From the NCBI RefSeq assembly GCF_042683125.1, contig NZ_JBHUIY010000008.1:1-64000 (forward strand): DNA of 64,000 nucleotides. Direction: 5' to 3'. Position numbers and translations under genes: made by a program. This document shows positions 19,419 through 30,182 of this stretch, in pieces. Below the pieces are notes generated by a model, which was not told where the DNA came from, did not search any database, and saw only the letters and a program-made list of their open reading frames with translations. The stretch is from Phaeospirillum tilakii. Lineage in GTDB: Bacteria; Pseudomonadota; Alphaproteobacteria; Rhodospirillales; Magnetospirillaceae. Each line of letters begins with the position of its first letter. Position 1 is the stretch's first letter.

Positions 19419-20300
19419 TTACGCCGTGGCGGCGGCGGTCGGAGCGAAGCCGGCCTGGACCAGACCACGCACCTTCTCGAACGCCTTGACCTCGATCTGG
19501 CGGATCCGTTCGCGCGACACGCCATAGCGGACGCCGAGTTCCTCCAGCGTGGCCGGGTCGTCGCGCAGGCGGCGCTCGACGAAGATCTCGCGCTCGCGCT
19601 CGGTCAGGCGGTCGAGGGCCTGATGGATCAGGGCGCGGCCCTTGCTCAGTTCCTCCTGGTGGCCGTAGCGGGTTTCCTGGTTGTCGGCCTCGTCGGCCAG
19701 CAAATCCTGGATCTCGGTGCCGTTCTCGCCGACCTGAAGGTTGAGCGAGCCGTCGCGGGCGGCCATGCGGCGGTTCATCGCCACCACGTCGCTTTCCTCG
19801 ACCGACAGTTCCTGGGCGATCGCCTTGACATGCTCGGGGGCGAGATCGCCGGCTTCGAGCAGGCGCAGGCGCGACTTGATCCGGCGCAGGTTGAAGAACA
19901 GCTTCTTCTGCGCCGCCAGGGTGCCGATCTTGACCAGCGACCAGGAATTCAGCACGAATTCGTTGAGCGAGGCCTTGATCCACCACATCGCATAGGTGGC
20001 GAGGCGGAAGCCGCGATCGGGGTCGAACTTCTTGACCGCGCGCATCAGGCCGATATTGCCTTCCGAGATCAGATCGGCGACCGGCAGGCCGTAATGGCGA
20101 TAGCCGATGGCGATCTTGGCGACGAGGCGGAGATGGCTGGTGACCAGCCGCTGCGCCGCCTCGGTGTCGCCGTAATCGATCAGGCGCCGGGCCAGCATGA
20201 ATTCCTCCTCGGCCTCGAGGAGCGGGAAGGCGCGGATGTCACGCAGATACTTGGCGAGACCGTCGTCGCCATCGACGACAGGGAGAGCAACGCTCGACAT
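19419..20300 (-). CDS. rpoH: RNA polymerase heat-shock sigma factor RpoH (sigma-32)
   Basis: A 293-residue sigma-70-family protein of the RpoH class. Region 2 carries the core-binding and -10 recognition segments (RLVTSHLRLVAKIA, GNIGLMRAVKKFDPDRGFRLATYAMWWIKA); the RpoH box (QKKLFFNLRR) marks it as a heat-shock sigma factor, and region 4 ends in the helix-turn-helix LEELGVRYGVSRERIRQIE. GGAGG 8 bp upstream selects the ATG at 20300 over another ATG two codons earlier. A good sigma-70-type promoter lies about 100 bp upstream (20403-20431). It directs heat-shock and folding genes. The standard length and all regions are intact. Confidence 0.95.
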   Translation of the reverse strand: MSSVALPVVDGDDGLAKYLRDIRAFPLLEAEEEFMLARRLIDYGDTEAAQRLVTSHLRLVAKIAIGYRHYGLPVADLISEGNIGLMRAVKKFDPDRGFRLATYAMWWIKASLNEFVLNSWSLVKIGTLAAQKKLFFNLRRIKSRLRLLEAGDLAPEHVKAIAQELSVEESDVVAMNRRMAARDGSLNLQVGENGTEIQDLLADEADNQETRYGHQEELSKGRALIHQALDRLTEREREIFVERRLRDDPATLEELGVRYGVSRERIRQIEVKAFEKVRGLVQAGFAPTAAATA

Positions 20301-20402
20301 CGTCATATCCTCCGAACGAGCAACATGACCGTGGACCCGCCACAATGGCAGCGTCCGCCTCCAGCCGGTTCCGTCTGGACCCCCGCTGGAGCCATTTGCT
20401 TC

Positions 20403-20431
20403 ATTATGCTTAACGCGATGATTGAAATCAA
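20403..20431 (-). promoter_or_regulatory. Predicted rpoH promoter
   Basis: On the minus strand TTGATT and CATAAT are separated by exactly 17 bp, in an AT-rich patch upstream of rpoH. This gives a leader of about 95 bases, long enough for temperature-sensitive RNA structure, though none was worked out. Confidence 0.6.
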
Positions 20432-20821
20432 CCCTGCCTCCCTTGTGGGTTTGGCGCGTCTGGGCGGGGGATCGCGCTTGGGAGGCATCAAAGCCGATGA
20501 TGATGGCAACATCGCGGCAGCGCCGGGGTCAAAACAGGGCGATGAATGAAAAACGGGTAAGCTTTGGCACACCGATAGGGGAAAACCACGGGAAGCCCAG
20601 GGTTTGATCGTCCCGGTCGGTGGGGCCTCGCCGACAATAGAGGCGGGCGACCGCTCAATCCTTGGCGGCCGGTTTCAACAGTGTCGCTTGTCTTGCTGGG
20701 CCGTCCGGAAGGGGCGGGGACGGCGGAGCGCCTGCCGGGCCGGGGAGCCGCCGGCCGGCGGGCGCAGGCGGGGATCCAGGGGCGTCGCCGCCCCTGCCCG
20801 CAACGGGAAACCGCCGGCGGA
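20432..20821. other. Non-coding gap between rpoH and ndk
   Basis: About 390 bp without a convincing gene. It is less GC-rich at 20520-20600. From 20720 to 20815 it contains GC-rich imperfect palindromes (for example AGGGGCG-TCG-CCGCCCCT) resembling the dispersed elements. ndk ends at 20822, so this end may carry its terminator. Confidence 0.4.
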
Positions 20822-21244
20822 TCAGCCGACCAGTTCGGTCCCGGCGAAGAAGTAGGCGATCTCGATCGCGGCGTTCTCGAGCGAGTCCGAGCCGTGAACC
20901 GAGTTGGCCTCGACCGATTCCGCGAAATCGGCACGGATGGTGCCGGGGGCGGCGTTGGCCGGGTTGGTGGCGCCCATGATCTCGCGGTTGCGGGCGACGG
21001 CGCCTTCGCCTTCGAGCACCTGGACCACCACCGGGCCGGAGATCATGAAGGCGACGAGGTCGTTGAAGAACGAACGCTCGGAATGGACCGAGTAGAACTG
21101 CTCGGCCTGGGCCTTGGTCAGCTGCACGCGCTTCTGGGCGACGATGCGCAGGCCGGCCTCTTCGAAGCGGGCGTTGATCTTGCCGGTCAGGTTGCGCCGG
21201 GTCGCGTCCGGCTTGATGATCGACAGGGTACGTTCGGTAGCCAT
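20822..21244 (-). CDS. ndk: Nucleoside-diphosphate kinase
   Basis: A 140-residue enzyme that moves the gamma phosphate from ATP to other nucleoside diphosphates in the cytoplasm. It starts with MATERTLSIIKPDATRRN and carries the phosphorylated His117 in NSVHGSDS; the length is normal for bacterial Ndk. A much longer open frame running upstream to 23284 belongs to the antisense of the ABC-F gene and is not coding; the ATG at 21244 with AAGGATT upstream is the start. It is transcribed alone from the promoter at 21357-21385. Confidence 0.96.
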   Translation of the reverse strand: MATERTLSIIKPDATRRNLTGKINARFEEAGLRIVAQKRVQLTKAQAEQFYSVHSERSFFNDLVAFMISGPVVVQVLEGEGAVARNREIMGATNPANAAPGTIRADFAESVEANSVHGSDSLENAAIEIAYFFAGTELVG

Positions 21245-21356
21245 GAATGGTGAATCCTTGATGGCGGTTGCTTGCCCCGCGCTCGGGCGTCTTCCCTGCG
21301 GGACACGCACAGGCGGTCCCGCGAAGCCCCGCGCCAGGCGCGGGAGGGCGGCCGGG

Positions 21357-21385
21357 TTATAACGCCAACCCGACCCCGGGAGCAA
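21357..21385 (-). promoter_or_regulatory. Predicted ndk promoter
   Basis: On the minus strand TTGCTC and TTATAA are 17 bp apart, about 110 bp before the ndk start. The remaining bases of the 303-bp gap to the ABC-F gene contain GC-rich inverted repeats but no gene. Confidence 0.55.
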
Positions 21386-21547
21386 CGGTCGCATCGCCCC
21401 CCGGCCAAGACGGTTCGATGACGCCGGAAAAAGCAGGGGGCCGGGGCGCCCGCGCCCCGGGCGGGGGCGGGCGGCGGCCCGCGCGCGTCCGCGAAATCCC
21501 CCCGTCCCGCTAGCCGCCTTGGCCCGATCCATGCTAAGCAGCCGCCC

Positions 21548-23431
21548 ATGCTGCACATCACCGATCTGACCTTCCGCTACGGCGGCCGCGCCTTGTTCGA
21601 GCAGGCCGAACTGCACATCGCCCCCGGCCAGCGGGTCGGGCTGGTCGGGCGCAACGGCACCGGCAAATCGACCCTGTTCAAGCTGATCGCCGGCGATCTC
21701 CACGCCGATGGCGGCGAGATCCTGCTGCGGCCCCGGGCGCGGCTGGGCCGGCTGGCGCAGGAGGCCCCCGACGGCCCCGCCAGCCTGATCGAATGCGTGC
21801 TGGCCGCCGACACCGAGCGCGCCGCGCTGCTGGCCGAGGCCGACACCGCCACCGACGGCCACCGCATCGCCGAGATCCACGAGCGCCTCGCCGCGATCGA
21901 CGCCCATTCCGCCCCGGCGCGGGCCGCCTCGATCCTGTCCGGCCTGGGCTTCTCGGCCGAGGCGCAGACCCGCCCGGTGTCGGATTTCTCCGGCGGCTGG
22001 CGGATGCGCGTCGCCCTGGCCGCCGCCTTGTTCTCCAATCCCGATCTGCTGCTGCTCGACGAGCCGACCAACCATCTCGATCTCGAGGCGACGCTGTGGC
22101 TGCAAAGCCATCTCGCCGCCTGGCCGGGCACCCTGCTGGTGATCAGCCACGATCGCGAGCTGCTGAACGAGGTCGCCAACCGCATCGTCCATCTCGACGG
22201 CGCCCGGCTGGTGGCCTATGGCGGCAATTACGACCAGTTCGAGGCCACCCGCCGCGCCCGGATGGAATTGCAGGCCAAGGCCTTCACCAAGCAGATGGAG
22301 CAGCGGCGCAAGATCCAGTCCTTCATCGACCGCTTCCGCGCCAAGGCGACCAAGGCCAGCCAGGCCCAGAGCCGGATCAAGATGCTGGAGCGGATGGAGA
22401 CGGTGATGCCGGTGGTCGAAGACCGCCCGGTCAGCTTCGATTTCCCCGATCCCGAATCGCTGAGCCCGCCGATCCTGGCGATCGAGGGCGGAACCGCCGG
22501 CTATGACGGCAGGGCGGTGCTGCGCGGCCTCGACCTGCGGATCGACGGCGACGACCGCATCGCGTTGCTCGGCGCCAACGGCAACGGCAAATCGACCCTG
22601 GCCAAGATCCTGTCCGGCCGGCTCGACCTGATGTCCGGCAGCCTGCGCCGGCCGCCCAAGCTCAGGATCGGCTATTTCGCCCAGCACCAGACCGAGGAAC
22701 TGCGCCCCGAGCGCACCCCCTACCACCATATGGCGGCGCTGATGGCCGACGCCCCCGAGGCCAAGGTGCGGGCCCAGCTCGGCCGCTTCGGGTTCGAGCA
22801 GGAGCGGGCCGACGTGCCGGTGGCCAACCTCTCCGGCGGCGAGAAATCGCGCCTGTTGTTCGCGCTGATGAGCCGCGACGCGCCGCATCTGATGATCCTC
22901 GACGAACCGACCAACCATCTCGACCTCGACGCGCGCGAGGCGCTGGTGGCGGCGCTCAACGCCTATGACGGCGCGGTGGTGCTGATCAGCCACGATCCCC
23001 GCCTGATCGAGCTGGCGGCCGACCGGCTGTGGCTGGTCGATGGCGGCAAGGTGGCGGCGTTCGACGGCGATCTCGACGCCTATCGCCGCCTGCTGCTGGA
23101 GCGGGCGCGCGAGGCCCGGCGCGAGGCCCGGCCCGAGCGCGACGGCGCCGCCCCCGACCGCAAGGCCGACCGCCGCGCCGCCGCGCAGAACCGCGCCCAG
23201 TTGGCCCCGCTGCGCAAGGCGGTGCAGGCGGCCGAGCGCGCGGTCGAGACGCTTGCCCGCGACAAGGCGGCGCTGGCGGCGCAACTGGCCGATCCGGCGC
23301 TGTATCAGGGGCCGGCGGCGCGGCTGACCGAGTTGCAGCGGCGCGATGCCGAGATCACCAGGCAGCTGGAGCAGGCCGAGGCGGCGTGGTTCGAGGCCCA
23401 GGAGGCCTGGGAGGCGGCCCAGGGGGGCTGA
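21548..23431 (+). CDS. ABC-F family ATPase (ribosome-associated, YheS/Uup-like)
   Basis: A 627-residue soluble protein with two ATP-binding cassettes and no membrane segments, the mark of ABC-F translation factors. Cassette 1 has GRNGTGKST (about 35-43), FSGGWRMR and LLLDEPTNHLDL; cassette 2 has GANGNGKST, LSGGEKSR and MILDEPTNHLDL. The linker between them (about 225-290) is the charged, helical tRNA-interacting segment, and a C-terminal Arg/Ala/Glu-rich coiled coil follows. Such proteins act at the ribosomal E site or in tolerance; which subtype this is cannot be settled by eye. It is divergent from ndk. Confidence 0.88.
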   Translation: MLHITDLTFRYGGRALFEQAELHIAPGQRVGLVGRNGTGKSTLFKLIAGDLHADGGEILLRPRARLGRLAQEAPDGPASLIECVLAADTERAALLAEADTATDGHRIAEIHERLAAIDAHSAPARAASILSGLGFSAEAQTRPVSDFSGGWRMRVALAAALFSNPDLLLLDEPTNHLDLEATLWLQSHLAAWPGTLLVISHDRELLNEVANRIVHLDGARLVAYGGNYDQFEATRRARMELQAKAFTKQMEQRRKIQSFIDRFRAKATKASQAQSRIKMLERMETVMPVVEDRPVSFDFPDPESLSPPILAIEGGTAGYDGRAVLRGLDLRIDGDDRIALLGANGNGKSTLAKILSGRLDLMSGSLRRPPKLRIGYFAQHQTEELRPERTPYHHMAALMADAPEAKVRAQLGRFGFEQERADVPVANLSGGEKSRLLFALMSRDAPHLMILDEPTNHLDLDAREALVAALNAYDGAVVLISHDPRLIELAADRLWLVDGGKVAAFDGDLDAYRRLLLERAREARREARPERDGAAPDRKADRRAAAQNRAQLAPLRKAVQAAERAVETLARDKAALAAQLADPALYQGPAARLTELQRRDAEITRQLEQAEAAWFEAQEAWEAAQGG

Positions 23432-23535
23432 ACGCCGCTCCCCTGCCTTGGCTCGGGCCCAGACCGGATAGCGCTTTTCCTAACCTTGCCTAAGGTATAG
23501 CATCGTTCGGCGTAGACTTTCAGTGGGGGCGAACG

Positions 23536-25260
23536 TTGACCAAGGTTCTGCCGACCGCTGCGGCCCGGCCGTCAGCACAACCAAGCGGCGACCTGCGCCG
23601 GGTTCTGGGATTGCTGATCGGTTTGGTGATGGCGCTGATGGTGCTGGGCGCGGTCGGCTTCCTGGTCCATCTGCGCGCGGCGACGCTCGACGATGCCGCC
23701 GCCAACACCGCCGGGGTGGCCCGGCTGCTCGAAGCGACGCTGAGCCGCACCCTCACCACCACCGACGTGATCCTGCAACGGCTGGCCGGGCTCGACCGGG
23801 CCTATCTCAAGGGCGCCATCCCGGCGGAAAAGCTGCAGGCCGAACTGAAGGCGATGCAGGCCAGCCTGCCCGAGCGCGGCGGGCTGGTGGTGTTCGACGC
23901 CGAGGGCAACGCGGTGTTCGAGCAGCGCCCCACTCCGGGCGGTCCCGGGATCAACGCCGCCGATCGGCCGTGGTTCCGCGCCCATGCCGAGGGGGTGGAG
24001 CGGAGCATCAGCCCGATGGTGACGTCGCGCTTCGACAATTCGCTGGTGTTCGTGGTCAGCCGCCGGGTCAGCGATGAAACCGGCCGCTTCCTCGGCGTGG
24101 TGTCGTGCGGGATCCATTCCGCCTATTTCACCGATTTCTACCATACCCTGGTGCTGGGCCATGGCGGGGTGATCGCGGCGGCGACCCGCGATGGCTTGCT
24201 GCTGCGCCAGCCCAATCCCGAATTGTATGCCGGCCGGCCGATCCCGCGCGAGCCGGTCGATCGGCTGCTCCAGGAAAAGCCGGCCGGCACCATGCTCGGC
24301 CCGTCGCGGCTCGACGGGGTCGAGCGGATCTTCTCCTACCGGCTGCTGCCGGAATACGGCATCGTGGTGATTGCCGGGATGTCGCAGGACGAGGTGCTGC
24401 GGCCGTGGTGGAACACCGTCGGCGGGCTGGCGATCGCGCTGGCCCTGGCCGGCTCGGTGGTGGCCGGGCTGTCGGCGCTGGCCTTCCGGGGCGTCAGCCG
24501 CGAGCAGGCGATCCTGGCCGGGCTGGAGCAGCGGGTGCGCGACCGCACCGAGGAAGCCGAGCGCCGGGCCGAGGAGGCCCGCCTCGCCAACGAGAGCAAG
24601 ACCCGCTTCCTCGCCGCCGCCAGCCACGATCTGCGCCAGCCGTTGCAGGCGGCGGGGATGTTCGCCGAGGTGCTGGCGGCCCGGGTCGAGGATTCGCCGC
24701 TGGCCGACGTCGTCACCAAGCTGCGGCGCAGCATCGAGGCGACCAATTCGCTGCTCGGCACCCTGCTCGACGTCTCGGCGCTGGAGGCGGGCAAGATCAC
24801 CCCCAACATCTCTCCCTTCCGGCTGATGCCGCTGTTGGCGGCGCTGGTCGATCAGATCGAGCCCGAGGCCACCGCGCGCGGCCTGTCGATCGGCGCGGTG
24901 CCGACCGATTGCGCGGTGGTCAGCGATCCGGTGCTGCTGGAACGGATCCTGCGCAACCTGCTGATCAACGCGGTGCGCTATACCGAGACCGGCGGGGTGC
25001 GGATCGGCTGCCGCTATCGCGGCGACCGGGTGGCGATCCAGGTGTGGGACACCGGCATCGGCATCGCCCCCGATCAGGTCGCCCGCATCTTCGACGATTT
25101 CACCCGGATCGAGCAGCCGGGGCGCCCGCGCGACCAGCGCGGCCTCGGCCTCGGCCTCGGCGTGGTGCGGCGGATGGCGGCCTTGCTCGACCACCGGCTC
25201 GAAGTCCATTCGGTCCCCGGCCGGGGCTCCTGCTTCGGCGTGCTGGTGCCGCGCGCCTAG
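23536..25260 (+). CDS. Membrane sensor histidine kinase with extracytoplasmic PDC/Cache domain
   Basis: A 574-residue kinase. The first membrane helix (about 25-48) is followed by a periplasmic double-Cache-like domain (about 50-290; RPWFRAHAEGVERSISPMV is typical), a second helix (about 295-318), a short coiled coil, the dimerisation domain with His364 (AAASHDLRQPLQAAGMFAE) and an ATPase domain (NLLINAVRYTETGG, DTGIGIAPDQ, RGLGLGLGVV). There is no receiver domain and no response-regulator gene nearby, so it is an orphan. It starts at TTG 23536 behind GTGGGGG. The signal is unknown; the family usually senses small organic acids or amino acids. Confidence 0.85.
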   Translation: MTKVLPTAAARPSAQPSGDLRRVLGLLIGLVMALMVLGAVGFLVHLRAATLDDAAANTAGVARLLEATLSRTLTTTDVILQRLAGLDRAYLKGAIPAEKLQAELKAMQASLPERGGLVVFDAEGNAVFEQRPTPGGPGINAADRPWFRAHAEGVERSISPMVTSRFDNSLVFVVSRRVSDETGRFLGVVSCGIHSAYFTDFYHTLVLGHGGVIAAATRDGLLLRQPNPELYAGRPIPREPVDRLLQEKPAGTMLGPSRLDGVERIFSYRLLPEYGIVVIAGMSQDEVLRPWWNTVGGLAIALALAGSVVAGLSALAFRGVSREQAILAGLEQRVRDRTEEAERRAEEARLANESKTRFLAAASHDLRQPLQAAGMFAEVLAARVEDSPLADVVTKLRRSIEATNSLLGTLLDVSALEAGKITPNISPFRLMPLLAALVDQIEPEATARGLSIGAVPTDCAVVSDPVLLERILRNLLINAVRYTETGGVRIGCRYRGDRVAIQVWDTGIGIAPDQVARIFDDFTRIEQPGRPRDQRGLGLGLGVVRRMAALLDHRLEVHSVPGRGSCFGVLVPRA

Positions 25261-25267
25261 CAAAAAA

Positions 25268-25368
25268 AAGCGGGCTCTGCCCGCACCCGCCAGGACCCTG
25301 AGGTTCCTGGACCTCCCCAATGGGGTCCAGGGGCCCTCGGCCCCTGGCGGGTGTGGGCGGAGCCCACG
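25268..25368. repeat. Divergent copy of dispersed palindromic element
   Basis: About 100 bp with inverted arms (CGGGCTCTGCCCGC... and ...GGGCGGAGCCCAC). The inner palindromes differ from other copies (CCAGGACC-CTGA-GGTTCCTGG; CCAGGGGCC-CTC-GGCCCCTGG), yet each stays self-complementary, which points to selection on structure. Confidence 0.7.
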
Positions 25369-25396
25369 AAAAGGCGCGCCCCGCGAGGGGCGCGCC
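25369..25396 (-). terminator. Intrinsic terminator of eno
   Basis: On the minus strand a 10-bp stem GGCGCGCCCC-TCGC-GGGGCGCGCC is followed by TTTTC. It begins 10 bp after the eno stop codon and should end the secG-pyrG-kdsA-eno transcript. Confidence 0.8.
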
Positions 25397-25406
25397 TCCT
25401 TCTACC

Positions 25407-26684
25407 TTAGCGCCGCCGCAGCAGGCTGCCGGCATAGCGGCCGGCGGTGCCCAGCTCTTCCTCGATGCGGATCAGCTGGTTGTACTTGGCGATGCGATCG
25501 GAGCGCGACATCGAGCCGGTCTTGATCTGGCCGCAATTGGTGGCGACGGCGAGGTCGGCGATGGTCGAATCCTCGGTCTCGCCCGAGCGATGGCTCATCA
25601 CCGCGGTGTAGCCGGCCTTGTGGGCCATATCGACCGCTTCCAGGGTCTCGGACAGGGTGCCGATCTGGTTGACCTTGATCAGGATCGAGTTGGCGATGCC
25701 CTGGTCGATGCCGGCGGAGAGGCGTTCCGGGTTGGTGACGAACAGATCGTCGCCGACCAGCTGGACCTTCGAACCGAGCGCCTCGGTCAGCAGGCTCCAG
25801 CCCTCGAAATCGTCCTCGGCGCAGCCGTCCTCGATCGACAGGATCGGGTAGGCATTGACCAGCTTGCCGTAGAACTTGACCAGCCCCTTGCGGTCGAAGG
25901 TCTTCTTGGCCCCTTCCATCACGTAGCTGCCGTCCTTGTAGAACTCGGACGAGGCGGCGTCGAGGGCCAGGGCGACGTCCTCGCCCGGCTTGAAGCCGGC
26001 GGCCTCGATCGCGCTCATGATGAAGTCGAGCGCCTGCTCGGCGCTCTTGAGGTTGGGGGCGAAGCCGCCTTCGTCACCGACATTGGTGTTGTGACCGGCC
26101 TGCTTCAGGGTCTTCTTGAGGGCGTGGAACACCTCGGCGCCGGTGCGGATCGCCTCGGCGATGCTGGCCGCGCCGACCGGCATGATCATGAATTCCTGGA
26201 TGTCGATCGGATTGTCGGCATGGGCGCCGCCATTGATGATGTTCATCATCGGCACCGGCAGGGTCGAGGCGAAGGCGCCGCCGACATAGCGGTAGAGCGG
26301 CAGGCCGGCTTCCTCGGCGGCGGCGCGGGCGCAGGCCAGCGACACGCCGAGGATGGCGTTGGCGCCGAGCCGGCCCTTGTTGGGGGTGCCGTCGAGATCG
26401 ATCATGGTCTTGTCGAGCAGCAGCTGCTCCTCGGCATCCATCCCGGACAGGGCGTCATAGATCTCGCCGTTGACCGATTCGACCGCCTTCAGCACGCCCT
26501 TGCCGAGATAGCGGGCCTTGTCGCCGTCGCGCAGTTCGACCGCCTCGTGGACGCCGGTCGAGGCGCCCGACGGCACCGCGGCCCGGCCGAACACGCCGGA
26601 TTCGAGCACGACATCGACCTCGACGGTCGGGTTGCCGCGCGAATCGAGGATCTCACGGGCATGAATATCGACAATGCTGGTCAT
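25407..26684 (-). CDS. eno: Enolase
   Basis: A 425-residue glycolytic enzyme that interconverts 2-phosphoglycerate and phosphoenolpyruvate in the cytoplasm. It has the N-terminal HAREILDSRGNPTVEVDV, the substrate loop SGASTGVHEAVELRD, the metal-binding Asp/Glu in LALDAASSEFY, SIEDGCAEDDFEGW and VGDDLFVTN, and the catalytic SHRSGETEDSTIADLAVA region. The length is normal and all key residues are present. It is 24 bp downstream of kdsA on the same strand and is followed at once by an intrinsic terminator. Its product supplies PEP, the substrate of KdsA. Confidence 0.97.
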   Translation of the reverse strand: MTSIVDIHAREILDSRGNPTVEVDVVLESGVFGRAAVPSGASTGVHEAVELRDGDKARYLGKGVLKAVESVNGEIYDALSGMDAEEQLLLDKTMIDLDGTPNKGRLGANAILGVSLACARAAAEEAGLPLYRYVGGAFASTLPVPMMNIINGGAHADNPIDIQEFMIMPVGAASIAEAIRTGAEVFHALKKTLKQAGHNTNVGDEGGFAPNLKSAEQALDFIMSAIEAAGFKPGEDVALALDAASSEFYKDGSYVMEGAKKTFDRKGLVKFYGKLVNAYPILSIEDGCAEDDFEGWSLLTEALGSKVQLVGDDLFVTNPERLSAGIDQGIANSILIKVNQIGTLSETLEAVDMAHKAGYTAVMSHRSGETEDSTIADLAVATNCGQIKTGSMSRSDRIAKYNQLIRIEEELGTAGRYAGSLLRRR

Positions 26685-26708
26685 CTGACCTTTCCCCCTT
26701 CGGACGGA

Positions 26709-27554
26709 TCAAGCGATTGACAGTGGATGGCGTTTGGCGATGGCGTCGAGCGCCTTGACCTGCTCGATCAGGGCCGGCATCGCCGCCAGCGGAATCATGT
26801 TGGGCCCGTCCGACGGCGCCTGGTCGGGATCGGGATGGGTTTCGATGAACAGGCCGGCCACGCCGACCGCGACGGCGGCGCGGGCCAGCACCGGGGCGAA
26901 GCGCCGGTCGCCGCCCGAGGCGCCGCCCTGGCCGCCGGGGGCCTGGACCGCGTGGGTGGCGTCCATGATCACCGGCCAGCCGGTGGCGGCCATGATCGGC
27001 AGGGCGCGCATGTCGGTGACCAGGGTGTTGTAGCCGAACGAGGCGCCGCGCTCGGTCAGCAGGATCCGGCTGTTGCCGGTGCTTTCGATCTTGGCGGCGA
27101 CGTTGACCATGTCCCACGGCGCCAGGAACTGGCCCTTCTTGACGTTGACCACCGCGCCCGAACGCCCGGCGGCGATCAGCAGGTCGGTCTGGCGGCAGAG
27201 GAAGGCGGGGATCTGGATCACATCGACCGCGCCGGCGACGGCGTGGACCTGTTCCTCGGTGTGGATGTCGGTCAGTACCGGCAGGCCGAGCCGGCCGCGG
27301 ATCTCGGCGAAGATCGGCAGCGCCTTGTCGAGGCCGATGCCGCGCCGGCCGGCCAGGCTGGTGCGGTTGGCCTTGTCGAACGAGGATTTGTAGATCAGGC
27401 CGATCCCGGCCGCCGCCGCCATGGCCTTGAGTGCCTCGGCGCACTCAAGGGCATGGTCCCGGCTTTCGATCTGGCACGGCCCCGCGATCAGGACCAGCGG
27501 CAGATCGTTGCCGAGGATCAGGGAGGGGGTGACGGCGACGTGGTGGCAGGTCAT
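26709..27554 (-). CDS. kdsA: 3-deoxy-8-phosphooctulonate synthase
   Basis: A 281-residue enzyme that condenses phosphoenolpyruvate and arabinose 5-phosphate to KDO 8-phosphate for lipid A and core lipopolysaccharide. IAGPCQIES, IYKSSFDKANRTS, LTDIHTEEQ, DVIQIPAFLCRQTDLL and IETHPDPDQAPSDGPNM are the family's active-site segments. The ATG at 27554 is favoured by AAGGAG 10 bp upstream over an adjoining GTG. It lies 19 bp after pyrG and 24 bp before eno. An insert of Gly/Ala near residue 205 (APGGQGGASGGDR) is within family variation. Confidence 0.96.
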   Translation of the reverse strand: MTCHHVAVTPSLILGNDLPLVLIAGPCQIESRDHALECAEALKAMAAAAGIGLIYKSSFDKANRTSLAGRRGIGLDKALPIFAEIRGRLGLPVLTDIHTEEQVHAVAGAVDVIQIPAFLCRQTDLLIAAGRSGAVVNVKKGQFLAPWDMVNVAAKIESTGNSRILLTERGASFGYNTLVTDMRALPIMAATGWPVIMDATHAVQAPGGQGGASGGDRRFAPVLARAAVAVGVAGLFIETHPDPDQAPSDGPNMIPLAAMPALIEQVKALDAIAKRHPLSIA

Positions 27555-27573
27555 CACTCCGCTCCTTGTCAGG

Positions 27574-29202
<1,629 letters not shown>

Positions 29203-29373
29203 CGGCTTTTTTGTACCTCGCCTTGCCCAAAGTCAGACAACCGCGCCCTCACGGCCGGACGGCCCGGGCGGTCCTGAAGGGACGCCGGATCCGACTCGAC
29301 TGGGGCAACGGCACACAACGAACCCTCCGCCCGAGCACGCGGGGCACGCGCGCCGGGCGGCACACTTCCCGGA

Positions 29374-29718
29374 TCAGCGCGCCAGCGGCGCGGCGGGAGC
29401 CGCCGGTTCCGCCGGAGCGGCCGGGGCCGGCTGCGACGCCGGGGCGCCGGCCGCATCCTGCAGGCGATCGAACGGCGAGGTGCCGGTCGAACGATGGCTG
29501 GCGATCATCGCCAGGGCCAGGCTGGTGGCGAAGAACAGGGCGACGATGATCGAGGTGATCCGGGTCAGCAGGTTGCCGGCCGACCGGCCGGTCATCAGCC
29601 CGCTGCCACCCCCGCCGATCCCCAGGGCGCCGCCTTCGCTGCGCTGGAGGAGAATCACCCCGACCAGGGACAAGGCGAGGAGGATGTGAACCACCAGAAT
29701 GATCGGAAAGACGTCCAT
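29374..29718 (-). CDS. secG: Preprotein translocase subunit SecG
   Basis: A 114-residue inner-membrane subunit of the Sec translocon. Two helices (about 4-24 and 50-72) flank the family motif LLQRSEGGALGIGGGG. The C-terminal 40 residues are rich in Ala and Pro, as often seen in alphaproteobacteria. The ATG at 29718 matches the family start (MDVFPIILVVHILL) and has GGTGGA upstream; the longer in-frame reading to 29859 is not supported. It is the first gene of the secG-pyrG-kdsA-eno run. Confidence 0.93.
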   Translation of the reverse strand: MDVFPIILVVHILLALSLVGVILLQRSEGGALGIGGGGSGLMTGRSAGNLLTRITSIIVALFFATSLALAMIASHRSTGTSPFDRLQDAAGAPASQPAPAAPAEPAAPAAPLAR

Positions 29719-30182
29719 GAAGCATCCACCAGGGAAGTGAGATCGGGAATCCATCCAGGCGGAAGCGGCCCGGGTGCGGCGCCCCTTCCGGGTCAGGTCC
29801 AAATCGGTTGGGCTGTTTGTAGCCCCGGCGGCCCGCGAAGGCCAGTGCAAAGTTGTCACGGCGGCGGCCGGTCGCGGTTTTGACGCATTACAAAAAAATC
29901 ATCCCCCCGCCATCCGGGCGTAATGCGGGGGTGGGCATGATGTTCACGACTCGACAGACAGTACCTTCCGATCCAAGGGCGAGCTTGAACTCCCCGTCCG
30001 GCGATCGGGCCTCTGAATCAGTCAAAAGCCCCGCGCTTCCCACCCTGGCGCGGGGCTTTTCCCTGTCCGGTGGCGGCCCGGGCGGGGCGATGTCACGGCA
30101 ACATCACGCCGCCGCGCTTGGCGCGACGGGGCGGACATGGTTCGATCTTTCCTCCGATCAAGCCCCTGGGGGAGAGCCATTG
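29719..30182. other. Non-coding region between secG and the PAP2 gene; possible small RNA
   Basis: About 460 bp without a credible gene. It contains an AT-rich patch (29886-29900), a strong intrinsic terminator facing right (30024-30060) with no gene in front of it, and at 30111-30135 a palindrome (CCGCCGCGC-TTG-GCGCG) that matches the hairpin in the leader of the giant repeat gene. The orphan terminator suggests a short untranslated RNA ending near 30060. Confidence 0.4.
30024..30060 (+). terminator. Strong intrinsic terminator without an obvious gene
   Basis: AAAAGCCCCGCG and CGCGGGGCTTTT form a perfect 12-bp stem with a 13-base loop, working in both directions. No gene on the plus strand ends before it, and secG runs away from it on the minus strand. 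Confidence 0.75.

Noticed and set aside
21245..23284. Long minus-strand frame fused to ndk
   Set aside because: It is the antisense of the ABC-F gene; the Ndk protein begins exactly at the ATG at 21244.
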